The notes: generated by a model from the sequence alone, not told the origin. Shown: positions 50,303 through 61,800, counted from the stretch's first letter. The stretch: 64,000 nucleotides of DNA from Petasospora fabianii (GCA_022641835.1 CP048717.1:62001-126000); one strand, 5' to 3'. Made by a program: numbers and translations.

Positions 50303-50882
50303 AGGTATACTCTACTCTTTATATTTATACTATTTATCTATATTCGAATCAATATTTATGATCCCAGCTATCAACCGTATTCATATGATTTACGATATTC
50401 AATATATAGATATATAACACATATATATATATGATATATAACACATATATATATATGATATATAATACATATATATGATATATATAGAGATCCACAATAT
50501 ATAACATATGATACCCAACATATGACACTTCCAGGGCCCAACTGAATAAAATAATGGCCGAATGGATTCTTATGCAGATCAAAGGCCGCCCGTTTCCGGC
50601 GCCGTCTCGGATGCCTCCCCGCATTTCACAATTCTCCCCCACACGAAGACCGTGGCCCCTTAATCAACCGAACAACTGCGCTTAATACTAAAAGAAGTGT
50701 CTGTGCGTGCACTGGTCAGTCCGGTCTCGGGAAAGCCTGTGTGTGATCTCTTGTCTGGGTCTTTTGTGTATCTGTGCCCTATATAAGTTGCTTTCCCCAC
50801 TAAATGTTCACCAGCACTGACCACTAGACTACTTGTGCACAGAGATAATTCTTCAATCTCCACCACTCACCACTCTCCACCG
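50303..50882. promoter_or_regulatory. PDH1 promoter
   Basis: 580 bp between CIT3 and PDH1. It holds an AT tandem repeat (50409-50476), then CCGTCTCGG at 50602-50610 and CCGGTCTCGG at 50721-50730, then TATATAAG at 50780-50787 about 100 bp before the start. The paired CCG/CGG triplets could bind a zinc-cluster propionate regulator. Confidence 0.5.
50409..50476. repeat. 24-bp AT-rich tandem repeat
   Basis: Two exact 24-bp units (50409-50432, 50433-50456), each starting GATATATAACAC, and a third, shortened 20-bp copy (50457-50476). The units are almost pure TA. Confidence 0.75.
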
Positions 50883-52376
50883 ATGTTCAAGAGGCAACTC
50901 TCCACCACTGCACGCAGAATGTCCGCCATCGTTACTGAAAACACCCGTCCTGAGGCGGACAAGGTGCTTCAGGACATTGCATCCTATGTTCATGGATACA
51001 ACATCGACTCTACACTCGCCTACGACACGGCTCGTCTCTGCTTCCTCGATACTCTTGGTTGTGGTCTCGCTGCCCTCAAGTACGATCAGCCAAAGCGTCT
51101 CATCGGACCTATCGTACCAGGTACAGTAGTTCCAAATGGTACAAAAGTGATTGGAACCTCTCACCAACTCGATCCAGTCAGGGGAGCATGGTCCATCGGT
51201 ACAATCATTAGATGGCTCGATTACAATGACTGCTGGCTCGCTGCTGAGTGGGGGCACCCATCAGACAACTTGGGTGGTATCCTCGCCGTTGCTGATTACT
51301 TGACTAGATCTGCAAAGAATGGTGGTGAGGGCAAAGTGTTCACCGTTAAAGATGTTCTCGAAGGTATGATTAAGGCACACGAGATTCAAGGCTGTCTCGC
51401 TCTCGAGAACTCGTTCAACAAGGTTGGATTGGATCATGTGCTTCTTGTCAAGGTTGCAACCACCGCTGTTGTGTCTAAGATGCTTGGTCTCTCCGAGGAA
51501 CAAACCATTGATGCACTCTCGCAGGCTTTTGTTGATGGTCAGTCCCTCAGAACTTACAGACACGCTCCAAACACAATGTCCAGAAAATCATGGGCCGCTG
51601 GTGATGCCGTCTCACGTGCTGTCAATTTGGCCTACCATGTTAAGAATGGTGAATCTGGTATGCCATCAGTGCTTACTGCTAAGACTTGGGGTTTCTATGA
51701 TGTCTTGTTCAAAGGTAACCAATTTGAGTTCCAAAGACCATACGGATCGTATGTCATGGAGAACGTGTTGTTTAAGATCTCATTCCCTGCAGAGTTCCAC
51801 GCTCAAACTGCCGTCGAAGCTGCATTGACTTCTTACAAGAAACTTGAATCCCTTGGTAAGTCATACAAGGATATCAAATCCGTCAGAATCAGAACACAAG
51901 AGGCTGCATTGAGAATCATTGACAAGAAGGGACCATTGTACAATTATGCCGACAGAGATCACTGTATTCAATACATGGTTGCTATCCCATTGATCCATGG
52001 CCGCTTGACTGCAGATGACTACAGTGACTCCATTGCTTCAAACCCAGACATTGATGCCCTTAGAGACAAGATGTACTGCGTCGAGGACAAACAATTCACC
52101 ATTGATTACCATGCTCCAGATAAGAGATACATTGGTAATGCTCTTCAGATTGAGTTGAACGATGGAACTGTCCTCGATGAAGTTGTCGTTGAGGTCCCAA
52201 TCGGTCACAGAAAGAGAAGAGAGGAGGGTAAACCTGTCCTCTTGGCAAAGTTCGAAAGACATGTTGCAGAGCACTTCTCAGATAAGGCTAAGGTTGATGC
52301 TATTTTGAAGGCTTCCTACTCTGACAAGTTGGACGAGACCGACATTGACGAATACGTTGACTTGTACGTTGAGTAA
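50883..52376 (+). CDS. PDH1: 2-methylcitrate dehydratase (PrpD family)
   Basis: Mitochondrial enzyme that dehydrates 2-methylcitrate to 2-methyl-cis-aconitate in propionate catabolism. The start MFKRQLSTTARRMS was chosen as an ATG with a typical presequence; 497 residues, near the 516 of yeast Pdh1. MmgE/PrpD family phrases are LCFLDTLGCGLAAL, WLDYNDCWLAAEWGHPSDNLG, and FNKVGLDHVLLVKVA, with the C-terminal half including FPAEFHAQTAVEA. It follows CIT3 on the same strand. Confidence 0.95.
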   Translation: MFKRQLSTTARRMSAIVTENTRPEADKVLQDIASYVHGYNIDSTLAYDTARLCFLDTLGCGLAALKYDQPKRLIGPIVPGTVVPNGTKVIGTSHQLDPVRGAWSIGTIIRWLDYNDCWLAAEWGHPSDNLGGILAVADYLTRSAKNGGEGKVFTVKDVLEGMIKAHEIQGCLALENSFNKVGLDHVLLVKVATTAVVSKMLGLSEEQTIDALSQAFVDGQSLRTYRHAPNTMSRKSWAAGDAVSRAVNLAYHVKNGESGMPSVLTAKTWGFYDVLFKGNQFEFQRPYGSYVMENVLFKISFPAEFHAQTAVEAALTSYKKLESLGKSYKDIKSVRIRTQEAALRIIDKKGPLYNYADRDHCIQYMVAIPLIHGRLTADDYSDSIASNPDIDALRDKMYCVEDKQFTIDYHAPDKRYIGNALQIELNDGTVLDEVVVEVPIGHRKRREEGKPVLLAKFERHVAEHFSDKAKVDAILKASYSDKLDETDIDEYVDLYVE

Positions 52377-52668
52377 ATGTAACCAGTATCTATATACCAC
52401 CTTTTATCTATCAGCTCACAGCATACACTTTACAATAACTCGTAGTCTTGTCTTAAAAAAACTGATCGAATAGTGACAAAAGAGATCTCTCATACAATCG
52501 ATCTACGTGGCCCCCCATTACCCGGCTGTCGCGCGCCCTGGTCGCGCCGCCGCCGCCTCTCACGTTTAATCACAGTGGCGAATCCTAAGAACAACCTCTA
52601 CTTTGGAATGGTTTTATACCACAATTGGCCAGACAGTTTTTTGGACTCGATATAAACATAGTACTGTC

Positions 52669-53955
52669 ATGTCCACACTTGAGGAACTTGCTAACACACA
52701 GCCGGAGGAGGATGAGCTCGATGAGGAAATCCTCAACCTCCCAACAGAGGACATCAATAGCAGAACAAGACTCCTCGAGAATGACATTAAGGTGATGAAG
52801 TCCGAGATGCAAAGACTCGGTCACGATAAACAAGTGATGCTTGAAAAAGTGAAAGACAACACAGAGAAGATTGAGAACAACAAGCAATTGCCATATCTCG
52901 TTGGAAACATTGTTGAACTGCTCGATGTGGAGGCGGAGGAAGAGGCTAAGAGTCAAGGTGCAAATGTCGATCTTGATGCCACTAGAGCTGGTAAATCAGC
53001 CGTGGTGAAGACATCAACGAGACAGACCGTTTTCCTACCGATGGTGGGCCTCGTTGATGCTGAGACACTTAAACCAAATGATCTTGTTGGTGTCAACAAG
53101 GATTCATATCTCGTGTTGGATACCTTGCCATCAGAGTACGATTCAAGAGTTAAGACCATGGAAGTTGATGAAAAACCACAGGAAACGTATTCCGATATTG
53201 GTGGTCTCGATAAGCAAATTGAAGAGCTTGTGGAGGCTATTGTGCTCCCAATGAAACAAGCTGAAAAGTTCAAAAAACTCGGAATCAAAGCACCAAAAGG
53301 TGCCCTCATGTATGGTCCTCCAGGTACCGGTAAGACGTTATTGGCTCGTGCATGTGCTGCTCAATCTGAAGCTACTTTTTTGAAATTGGCCGCTCCACAA
53401 TTGGTACAAATGTTCATTGGTGACGGTGCCAAGTTGATCCGTGATGCATTTGCTCTGGCTAAGGAGAAGGCACCAACCATCATCTTCATTGATGAATTGG
53501 ATGCTATTGGTACAAAGAGATTCGATTCGGAAAAGTCTGGTGATAGAGAAGTGCAGAGAACAATGTTGGAATTGCTTAACCAATTGGATGGATTCGGATC
53601 TGATGATCGTGTCAAGGTTCTTGCCGCTACAAACAGAGTTGACGTTCTTGACCCAGCTTTGCTCAGATCAGGTAGATTGGATAGAAAGATTGAGTTCCCA
53701 TTGCCTTCAGAAGAGGCCAGAGCATCAATCTTGCAGATCCACTCGAGAAAGATGACAGTGGATGGATCCATCAACTGGCAGGAATTGGCCAGATCCACAG
53801 ATGAGTTTAACGGTGCTCAATTGAAGGCTGTTGTGGTGGAAGCTGGTATGATTGCCCTCAGAAACGGTCAGTCGAGTGTTAAACATGAAGATTTCATTGA
53901 GGCTATCAGTGAGGTTCAGGCTAGAAAGACAAAGTCTGTTTCATTCTACGCTTGA
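52669..53955 (+). CDS. RPT5: 26S proteasome regulatory ATPase Rpt5
   Basis: One of six AAA ATPases of the proteasome base ring that unfold substrates. The 428 residues start [11 protein letters not shown], chosen by alignment to yeast MATLEELDAQT; the frame 22 codons upstream is not conserved. An N-terminal coiled coil (about 30-75) and OB fold are followed by the AAA module: Walker A GPPGTGKT near 215, Walker B IIFIDELD near 272, and the second region of homology [14 protein letters not shown]. The C-terminal FYA fits the HbYX motif that docks into the 20S pocket. Confidence 0.97.
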   Translation: MSTLEELANTQPEEDELDEEILNLPTEDINSRTRLLENDIKVMKSEMQRLGHDKQVMLEKVKDNTEKIENNKQLPYLVGNIVELLDVEAEEEAKSQGANVDLDATRAGKSAVVKTSTRQTVFLPMVGLVDAETLKPNDLVGVNKDSYLVLDTLPSEYDSRVKTMEVDEKPQETYSDIGGLDKQIEELVEAIVLPMKQAEKFKKLGIKAPKGALMYGPPGTGKTLLARACAAQSEATFLKLAAPQLVQMFIGDGAKLIRDAFALAKEKAPTIIFIDELDAIGTKRFDSEKSGDREVQRTMLELLNQLDGFGSDDRVKVLAATNRVDVLDPALLRSGRLDRKIEFPLPSEEARASILQIHSRKMTVDGSINWQELARSTDEFNGAQLKAVVVEAGMIALRNGQSSVKHEDFIEAISEVQARKTKSVSFYA

Positions 53956-54038
53956 TGTGTTTTTGGAACTGAAACTACTGTGTACAGTAAGCAATGATAT
54001 CATGGGTCGCATTATGATTAAAATAGGAAAGAGAAAAG

Positions 54039-55655
54039 TCAACCGTAGTAGTAGATTGCACCATCAACACCAGTTAATGCCACTTTACTAACCTCCTTGG
54101 TATTCCAACACACCTGTGTGATGGCATGCGTATCAACCTTGAGCTTTGTAACAACCTTGCAAGTCTTCCAATCCCAAAAGATTGCATTTCCAGCTGAATC
54201 ACCACTTACCAAGATCTTACCATCTGGAGAGAAATCAATCCCAATTCCGAAACCAGCACAGTTGTGACCTTCAAACAACTTCTTCTTGTTGGTCTTATAA
54301 CGACCAGAGGCACCAAAAACCATCACGGTGTTATCCATCGATTGTGCGGCAAAGTACTTACCCGACGGATGCACTCGTGTCACAGGCATCGAATGAAGCG
54401 TTGGATCAGAAATGAGCTTGACTGGAATGTTGACTTGGAGATCCCAGACACGGGCAGTCTTGTCCTCCGATGTGGAGACAAATCTCTTGGTTTCACCGTC
54501 ATCGAGGAACGTGATACTGTTGATGGAACCCAAATGATGATCATACGTTTGAATTATTTCCTTCTTCGAGATACTGTAATGTAAGATCTTGTGATTCATG
54601 AGTCCAACGATGAATTCGTCATCATTGAATACATTGAACTTGATAACGTTCGGTACAGATGTGAGCTTGAAACGAGCAAGACACTCGCCTGTCTCAGTGT
54701 TCCAGAGCTTCACTGTTTTATCATAACTGGCACTCAGGAACTGTTTTCCGTCACTGTTGAATGAGATGTCTCGTACCGGTTTGGTATGACCGTAAAATGC
54801 ACGGAGAAGTTCTCTCTTGTGATACACTCCCCAAAGGTAAATTTTGGAGTCATTTCCACAAGAGAGTAGCAGGTGGTTGGTCTTTGGAATGAATGTAATC
54901 TTGGTCGTACCATGTGCATGTCCCTTCCACTTGTGAAGTTGCTTCTTTGGAACAAAGCACTCCTCAGGACCACTGTCACTGTTGAGATTGATACCAACAT
55001 CATTTGGTGGATGCATGTACGTACGTCCTTGGTAATCGCGTTCTTGTGATCCCAGAAACTCTGTGGTTTCATTCTCCTCTTCATATTCATCTTCAGAGTC
55101 ACTATCATTGTCGGAAGAGGTAAGGTTCTTCTTCTCCTCTTGATCCTGTTCACTCTCTTGTTCTTCATGTTGCTCTTCATCATCGTCCTCATCTTCGCTC
55201 GATGACTTGTACTTTGCCCAGGGGCCGGCATACGCATCATCGCCATTACCACCCACCTTACCCTTATTCACTCTTCTTTTCTTAATCCGCTTCGAGTCCT
55301 TCTTTGTAGACCTAAGCTCTGTGATGTCTCTCTTTTGGTGGCGATGGGCTGCAGTCAAGTCACCCACTATGGAGCCATCACCATGGATTCCCTGTGCGTA
55401 TCCCATCTGTTCGAACGTTCTTCGCTGTGTCTCAAACGTGTGTTCATCCACGGTCTCCTTAATAGCAAATCCAGCGTTTCCAGCAGTGATCACCGACGTG
55501 TTTTCGGTCGTTTGTTGTGGTTGTTGATGAAGTGTAAGTGACACATCGGCTGTGACTTCGGGTGCTGCGACGACTCGGGTTCGCTTCAAAGCCTGTGGCG
55601 ACAGCTGAGGGGAATCCTCATCTTCAGAAGAGGAATAGCCAGACACGAGAGCCAT
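54039..55655 (-). CDS. PRP17: splicing factor Prp17/Cdc40
   Basis: Second-step splicing factor, 538 residues. The N-terminal half is acidic and charged, with GPWAKYK near 140 and FLGSQERDYQGRTYMHPP, then the PKKQLHKWKGHAHGTTKITFIPKTNHLLLS segment that starts a seven-bladed WD40 propeller (about 235-538). Repeats such as SASYDKTVKLWN and SEDKTARVWD are visible. It converges on RPT5 and diverges from BCP1. Confidence 0.95.
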   Translation of the reverse strand: MALVSGYSSSEDEDSPQLSPQALKRTRVVAAPEVTADVSLTLHQQPQQTTENTSVITAGNAGFAIKETVDEHTFETQRRTFEQMGYAQGIHGDGSIVGDLTAAHRHQKRDITELRSTKKDSKRIKKRRVNKGKVGGNGDDAYAGPWAKYKSSSEDEDDDEEQHEEQESEQDQEEKKNLTSSDNDSDSEDEYEEENETTEFLGSQERDYQGRTYMHPPNDVGINLNSDSGPEECFVPKKQLHKWKGHAHGTTKITFIPKTNHLLLSCGNDSKIYLWGVYHKRELLRAFYGHTKPVRDISFNSDGKQFLSASYDKTVKLWNTETGECLARFKLTSVPNVIKFNVFNDDEFIVGLMNHKILHYSISKKEIIQTYDHHLGSINSITFLDDGETKRFVSTSEDKTARVWDLQVNIPVKLISDPTLHSMPVTRVHPSGKYFAAQSMDNTVMVFGASGRYKTNKKKLFEGHNCAGFGIGIDFSPDGKILVSGDSAGNAIFWDWKTCKVVTKLKVDTHAITQVCWNTKEVSKVALTGVDGAIYYYG

Positions 55656-55825
55656 TTTGAGATGGTAATTGCTACGAGATTAGACAAGATTCGGGGTTGA
55701 CATAGTTTCTTGTTTCTTGTTTCTACGCCATCGCGCACACATACTCAAAAAAATTTCCCTGGCAAACATGGAGAAGAGAACTCTCGACCTTATCTTCTTT
55801 GGAGTAGCAATAAACAAACTTTACA

Positions 55826-56631
55826 ATGTCCAAGAGAAGAATTGAAGACGAGGAGTCTGACATCGACATCAGCAGCACTGACTCTGTGAGTTTTTCCATT
55901 CCGTTGAAATCTATTCCAGTACATTCGAAGCTAACCACCATCACCAGGAGAACGAACAGGAAGAGGAAGAAGAAATTGTCAACATTGACTTTGACTTCTT
56001 CGATGTTGACAAAGACGTTGATTTCCATGCAGTGAAGAACCTCATGCGCCAGCTTATTGGTGAGGAGTCCAAGAAGCTCAACCTCTCGGCTCTCGCTGAC
56101 CTCGTTTTGGGCGCCCCAACCACCACTATTAAGACAGATGGCAAGGAGTCTGACCCATATGCGTTCCTCGCTCCAATCAACATGAAGGAGGCCAAGTCCT
56201 CGGACTACATCAAGTTCATCCATAAGTCTGACTCAGAGCTCTCGAACACACTCAACAGAATCTCCAATAAGCGCGTGGCTTTGCTCCTTTCCGAGCGTCT
56301 CATCAACATGCCAATCCAGATTGTGCCCGCAATGTACAAGATTGTGCTCGAGGAGACTGAAAAATCCGAAGGTGAGCACTACGACTACTATGTGATTCCA
56401 TCTAGAAAGTACGAAGTTAACGACGAGGCCGAGGATAACTCCAACAAGCGTGTCAAGACCGTCGAGGTTGATTACTATCATCACGAGGACAAGTTCTTGG
56501 AGGAGAACGCTACGCATTACACCCAGCTTGAGCCAAAGAATGGTTTGATTCAGACTTTCATTGTGATTGGTCATGACGAGTTGAACAAGGCTATCGGTGA
56601 GCTCGAGGATGCCATTGCTGCTGCCTTCTGA
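55826..56631 (+). CDS. BCP1: Bcp1 (BCCIP family), nuclear Rpl23 chaperone
   Basis: Nuclear protein that chaperones ribosomal protein Rpl23 and aids nuclear export in yeast. Exon 1 (55826-55885, 20 codons) and exon 2 (55948-56631) join to 247 residues. Family phrases are NIDFDFFDVDKDVDFHAVKNLMRQL, GAPTTTIKTDGKESDPYAFL and LLLSERLINMPIQIVPAMYK, each shared with yeast Bcp1. A leading acidic stretch is split by the intron. The promoter shared with PRP17 contains AAAAAAATTTC, similar to the ribosome-biogenesis RRPE element. Confidence 0.94.
55886..55947 (+). other. BCP1 intron
   Basis: 62 nt, donor GTGAGT, weak branch GCTAACC at about 55930, acceptor CAG. Splicing keeps the acidic frame DSTDS|ENEQEEEEE-like; exon 2 alone has no upstream ATG before the conserved core. 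Confidence 0.82.
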
Positions 56632-56714
56632 GGTTGTCATTGATGCAATGTACCATAGAGAAACGCTTTTGATGATCACTACACTTGTTTTCATTGTAGA
56701 TTTTTATTTTTCTG

Positions 56715-58385
56715 TCACGTAGACCATGGATCAATGGCAATGATTGAGCCATATTGTCCATCGCCACAGCTGTGTATCTGCCATCTGTAACCCTCGTGGT
56801 CCAACCATAATGAGATTGGCTTCGTAGTCTTTTTATATTGTGCATGATCCCAACTGATTGATGGAACTACAAGATACACTATCTTGGTCTGCTTCTTACT
56901 CTTCTCCTTAACCTCTTTGATAGAGCTTTGCAATTGCTCCACGGCCTCATTAAACTCCAGTCCATGGAATTCGAACCAAACTTCATCATTGACAACTTCA
57001 GAGTAGTTGTACAATTCATCATCTGCCAATTTGAGGGCATCGAAGCATTTCTGTTCAAACTTATTAGCCTTTTCACTCATCTGTTTCGAACGGGCACCAT
57101 CATTGGACTTCCATGCCTCAGTGGAGATCTGGGCAAACTTTTTACGTTGGTTCTCGAACTTGATGGCATTGGTACGATGTGTGAGATAGTTCTTTAAATG
57201 CTCATTAGGATCATCAGTCTCCCATGGTACTTGTTTTGGTTTGCGTAGAGGTCTCACAATTGGAATTGCTCTTGATACAGGTTTGACAGGCTCGAAGTAG
57301 GTAGTTGGAGTTGTAATGGTTGGTGATGGGACGAATGACGAGGCTGATGCTGCAGAGGATGGGATAAATGCTGATGAAGAACCCGGGTTGAACTTCTTTG
57401 TAGATGATTTGGGTGTCTGCGTTGAAGTAGTGGTTGACCCCAATGCTGGGAACATATCTTCTGTTGGAATCGACTTGGGTTGTTCTGTTATAGATGCTGA
57501 GTTTTGTTCCGGGTTACCAGAAAGATCATCGAGACTGTGCTTAAACTGACAATGCTCACCAGCAATACAGCGTCCATTGAGCCAGAAGGAACACACACGT
57601 TGCTCGATGTCATGACTGAACTGACAGTCTGACCGGAGACATTTTCCGGTTTTCAGAAGGAATGAGCAAATGGCTTTATTCTCCTTACCGGGGACAAAGA
57701 ATGGCTGTTGGCTTTGTGATGAAGGTGGGGGTGGGGTAAAGCTGTTCAATTGGGCAGCCTGAGTGGTAGGCGTGGTCGCTGTGCTATCCTGCCCTTGTTT
57801 TAATTGACTGATGATGAGTTGGACAGCATCAAGAACATTATATCCTGATGACTTAAGGGCCTGGTTGATTCTTGTGCGAGGGATGGTTCCATCGAAGAAC
57901 GAGCTGATGTGATCAATGGGCGAGACATTAACATTTTTTGATGCCAATGGTCTGTCATTGTCTCCGTAAAGTTTATTCTTTAGTTCAGTGGTGCTTTGTA
58001 AGAGTTCATCGTACTCGTTATTTGTTTCTTGTCTTTGTTGAGCAGAATTATGCGAGTTATTGGTGGACTTGTGATGGGAAGCTTGGTTCATTGCATCAAG
58101 CTCCAAGAACTGTCTCTCGAGCTGGAGACGGCGCTCGAGGTCCGGGATATCGACTTTAGCTTCGATTTCTGACACTTTAACGATTCGAGGGTTCGACTTT
58201 TTCGCTCTGCTTGGATCCTGGTGCTTCCACATGATATCAAGGGCGATCTTTTGACGTTTGTTAAAGGGAACATCTGGATAATGCTCACTTACGAGCTCCT
58301 CCACACGATCAATACGGAGCTCCTCATACATCGATGTATCATCGAGTGCAGCGAAGCACTTCGCCTCCAGCTCCGAAAGCCCCAT
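56715..58385 (-). CDS. CCCH zinc-finger and SMR-domain protein
   Basis: A 556-residue putative RNA-binding protein. Two CCCH fingers lie at mid-protein: C-x8-C-x4-C-x3-H (CSFLLKTGKCLRSDCQFSH) and C-x7-C-x5-C-x3-H. The C-terminus has a DUF1771-like helix (RTNAIKFENQRKKFAQISTEAWKS in part) followed by an SMR domain that begins WFEFHGLEFNEAVEQL and ends HSCGDGQYGSIIAID. The SMR domain deviates from the usual HGxG...LRP, so nuclease activity is uncertain. A CUE/UBA-like helical segment precedes the fingers. The architecture is known in filamentous fungi; a link to ribosome rescue, as for yeast Cue2, is only a guess. The start MGLSELEAK is the first ATG. Confidence 0.85.
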   Translation of the reverse strand: MGLSELEAKCFAALDDTSMYEELRIDRVEELVSEHYPDVPFNKRQKIALDIMWKHQDPSRAKKSNPRIVKVSEIEAKVDIPDLERRLQLERQFLELDAMNQASHHKSTNNSHNSAQQRQETNNEYDELLQSTTELKNKLYGDNDRPLASKNVNVSPIDHISSFFDGTIPRTRINQALKSSGYNVLDAVQLIISQLKQGQDSTATTPTTQAAQLNSFTPPPPSSQSQQPFFVPGKENKAICSFLLKTGKCLRSDCQFSHDIEQRVCSFWLNGRCIAGEHCQFKHSLDDLSGNPEQNSASITEQPKSIPTEDMFPALGSTTTSTQTPKSSTKKFNPGSSSAFIPSSAASASSFVPSPTITTPTTYFEPVKPVSRAIPIVRPLRKPKQVPWETDDPNEHLKNYLTHRTNAIKFENQRKKFAQISTEAWKSNDGARSKQMSEKANKFEQKCFDALKLADDELYNYSEVVNDEVWFEFHGLEFNEAVEQLQSSIKEVKEKSKKQTKIVYLVVPSISWDHAQYKKTTKPISLWLDHEGYRWQIHSCGDGQYGSIIAIDPWST

Positions 58386-58887
58386 AATTGGCCAGTGCTG
58401 TTTTAGATACTGCAACCAACCACGGATCTCACTCCGAGAATACTTTTTCCTTCATCCCATCCAAATATTAATGTTTACACTTGTGTGGCCCTTACCACCC
58501 GCGAAAACCCTTCGTCCACCGTTGAAAAAAAAAAACCAGAGCCAGCGCGTCGAAGCGAGAAGGAGATGATTTTTGTCCAGCTCTACTGCACCACTTGGAC
58601 GTTTTTGGAACTTGGTTCTGATCTCTTTTGAAAGGTCTGCTCCGTCTTACGAGAAAGCGCCCGACTCTTGCGAAACCGCCGTTGCGTCACGTCCACTAGA
58701 CGCTGTTTACTGTTTGTTTTGCCGCCTTCTCGTCACCGTCCTACCGCAGCGTGCGCTTAACCACATCACCACAACAAACAGCTTAGCTCAATAACAAGGG
58801 CACCGCTCTACCGCACGCGCGTTATCAGGTCTAATCTCTGGACAAGAGTAAAGTTCAAATACCTTACGATTACAGAAACGGTCCGCA
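58386..58887. other. divergent promoter, CCCH/SMR and EAF1
   Basis: 502 bp with no gene; contains a 10-A run near 58525 and GC-rich, CGCG-containing sequence up to the EAF1 start. No specific site is assigned. Confidence 0.45.
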
Positions 58888-61800
58888 ATGGCGGCCAACA
58901 TTGACCGAATCCGTCTCGAGGCCATCGAGAAGCGCCGTGGAGAAGCTGAAGAGCTCGTCAAGAGCCGCAAGCGCAAGCTGGCGGAACTCTACACCGTCAC
59001 TACGCTTTCGCTGATACGCACAACGACCTCTGAGACCTCTCTTAAGGAGCTCAATGACTCACGGCTGTCCTTCCTTGAGAAGAACGACGTCCATCGTGAT
59101 CAGGCGTTCGACCCAGCGACGCTCCCCACACTCCAGTTCGACGTGGTGGAGGAAACACCCGCTGCGCAAACACATCAGCCTACGCTACCACAACAAGTCA
59201 ATGCCAAGACTACGAGCTCTCCCTCACCGTCAGTGCCTCTAATATCAGGCAATGGCAAGTCACAACAGCCCACCGATGCGCCAACGCGGCCACAGACAGC
59301 ATCCGACACACAAGCACCCGCTACCTCATCGCAGCCTCAAATTTCCCCATCACCATCATCATCTACACAACAATCACAGCCACAAGTCAAAATCATTCCG
59401 TCATCAGACCATGCGTCAAATTCCACGCCTGATGCTTCATCGGCGGGTGATCCTAACACGAAAACCACATCAAGCAACAGGAGCCAAGTGCCCACTTCAA
59501 CCACATCAACGGACGTTTCAGTATCATCATCACAACAACCACAACAACCACAACAACCACAACAACAACAACTAATACCCGCCGTAGAAACAATTGTTGA
59601 TGATAGCCATGAAGTGAAGAAGAGAAGATTGGAAGACCGCATTGACCTGTTCAATCCAGAGAACCCAGATGCCATTGAGACACTCGTTCTCATTTTAAAG
59701 AGTCAGCTTCCGGCTAAGGTTGCAGAGGTCACCCCGTTGACAGAGCTGTACTATCTAGCACAAACGCTACCACTCGCCAAGCTCATGCCCACGACACACA
59801 AAATTATCACTTCGAAGATGTACGAGACAGTGTTAACTGAAGGTAAAGTGAACGTTGTCTACAACAGAATTGAGGAACTCAAGAGATACGGTAAATGGAG
59901 TTTGATTCAACCAACGAGATACGTCGATCCTTATAGAGTGAATCATAAGGGTCATTGGGATAATTTATTGTCCGAGATGAATTGGATGGCTACTGACTTT
60001 AAGGAGGAGAGAAAGTTGAAAATTGCAACTTGTGCCATGATTGCCAGTTGTATTGAAGACTACTGGAAATATGGTAAGGTTTGCTGTGTCAAGCGAAAGC
60101 CTATCAAACTACTGGAGGCGCCTGTTGAAGAAACAGAGACATTGGATACTACTGCTGAGGCTACACCGGTTGTGGATGAGGATGTTGTTATGAAGTCTTC
60201 CGAACCACAGGCAATTGATGTCTCTTTGTTGTTGAAGAGAGTTGATGCCTCTGCTGAAATCAATCCACCTTTGCTACCGGAGACAACGCAGGAGGAATAC
60301 GCTAGGGCCAAGGAAGAAGAGGGCTACACTCCATTCAAGTTGTTCCTTGATACCAACGACATCCGCCCACAGGACAAGACCCTCTTGGAGGCTGTTCCAA
60401 CTTTCAGCAGTTTCCAATCATACGACACCAGCATCGAGACTCCATTGGTTCCAATCTCCAAGTCGTTGGTTAACAGTAACGATGAGACGTGGTACAATCT
60501 CTATTTGAAGCAAACAGAGGATTCTTCAAATATCGTCCCAGCACAGCAAAGGGGCCTGTTCGGCGTTTCTTCTTCTAGACGTCCGACTTCATCCATCAAG
60601 CCACCACCTCCACCAAACTTGAAGTACTTGGATTTGAGAACACCAACTATTTGGCTTCCAGAAGATGACCGTGCATTGATCGATTACGTCAACATGTTCT
60701 CGTTTAACTGGGGCGTTGTCTCTGCACATTTATCCAAGCGTCCAACCAGAAGTTATCAGTCCAATATTGAAAGAAGAACCCCATGGCAATGCTTTGAGAG
60801 ATATATTCAACTCAATGACACCTTCCAAATTCAGGACATGAGGGGCCAGAACAGCCTGACTTCCAGTAAGTGGTTAGAGCATGCCCATCACATTCAGGCT
60901 ACGACTAAGAGACGTATCTCTCCACTTGGTGTTGGTCCGGAGTCCATTCAGCGTGGTCACAAGCGTCTTCGTTGGGCTTCCATGTTTGAGGCTATAAGAA
61001 AATGCATGAGAAAGAGAGAAGCTATCACAAGACCAAATCCAAACCAGACGAGAAAGAACTTGGAGGAGAAGAAGCTGGATACACCAACACCAGCACAGCT
61101 TTCTCAACTGAAGTATAACAGAGACAAGTCCAACCAGGAGGCCTATCTGCAAAACACTGCTAACCAACAGAGAGCCCGAAATGCCAATGCAGGTAATGCC
61201 ACGGCTAATGCTACAGCTGCAGCCCGTGCTGCTTCCGGTAACGGTACAAATGGTCAACAACGTCCAGGTGGCACGCCAACTCCACAGGTTGCTCAACAAG
61301 TTGCTCAAGGCCAGGCTATCAAACGTCCAAATTCTGTTCCTGCACAGGGAATTCCAAAGGGCGTCGGTGCTGCTACTGCCGCATCCATAGCGCAGGCAAA
61401 GCCTTCTGTAGGTGTCAACGGTACTCCATACACACCAGAGCAACTGCAACAGCTAATGCAGCTTAAGCAGAGAAAGCTTGCCCAGCAAGCCGCGGTTGCT
61501 AATGCTGGTGGTAACGGGTTGAATGCTCCATTGGCAGCACAGATGAGATCGAACAGCAATCCAGTACAAGGGACACAGGGCGCAGGTAGTCCTGTACCAC
61601 TGTCACAAGGTGTTGGCAACGGTGGTATGAAGCCACTGTCTACCGGTAATTCTGCTCAGCCTTCTAAGAATGTCAATGGTATCACTCAGTTCTCCAGTGC
61701 TCAAGTTGCTGCTATGATTCAACACATTCAAGCCAAGAACCCAAATATTTCTAAGGATGAGGTGACTAAGATTGCTACTCAGTACCTTGCAAATTTGCAA

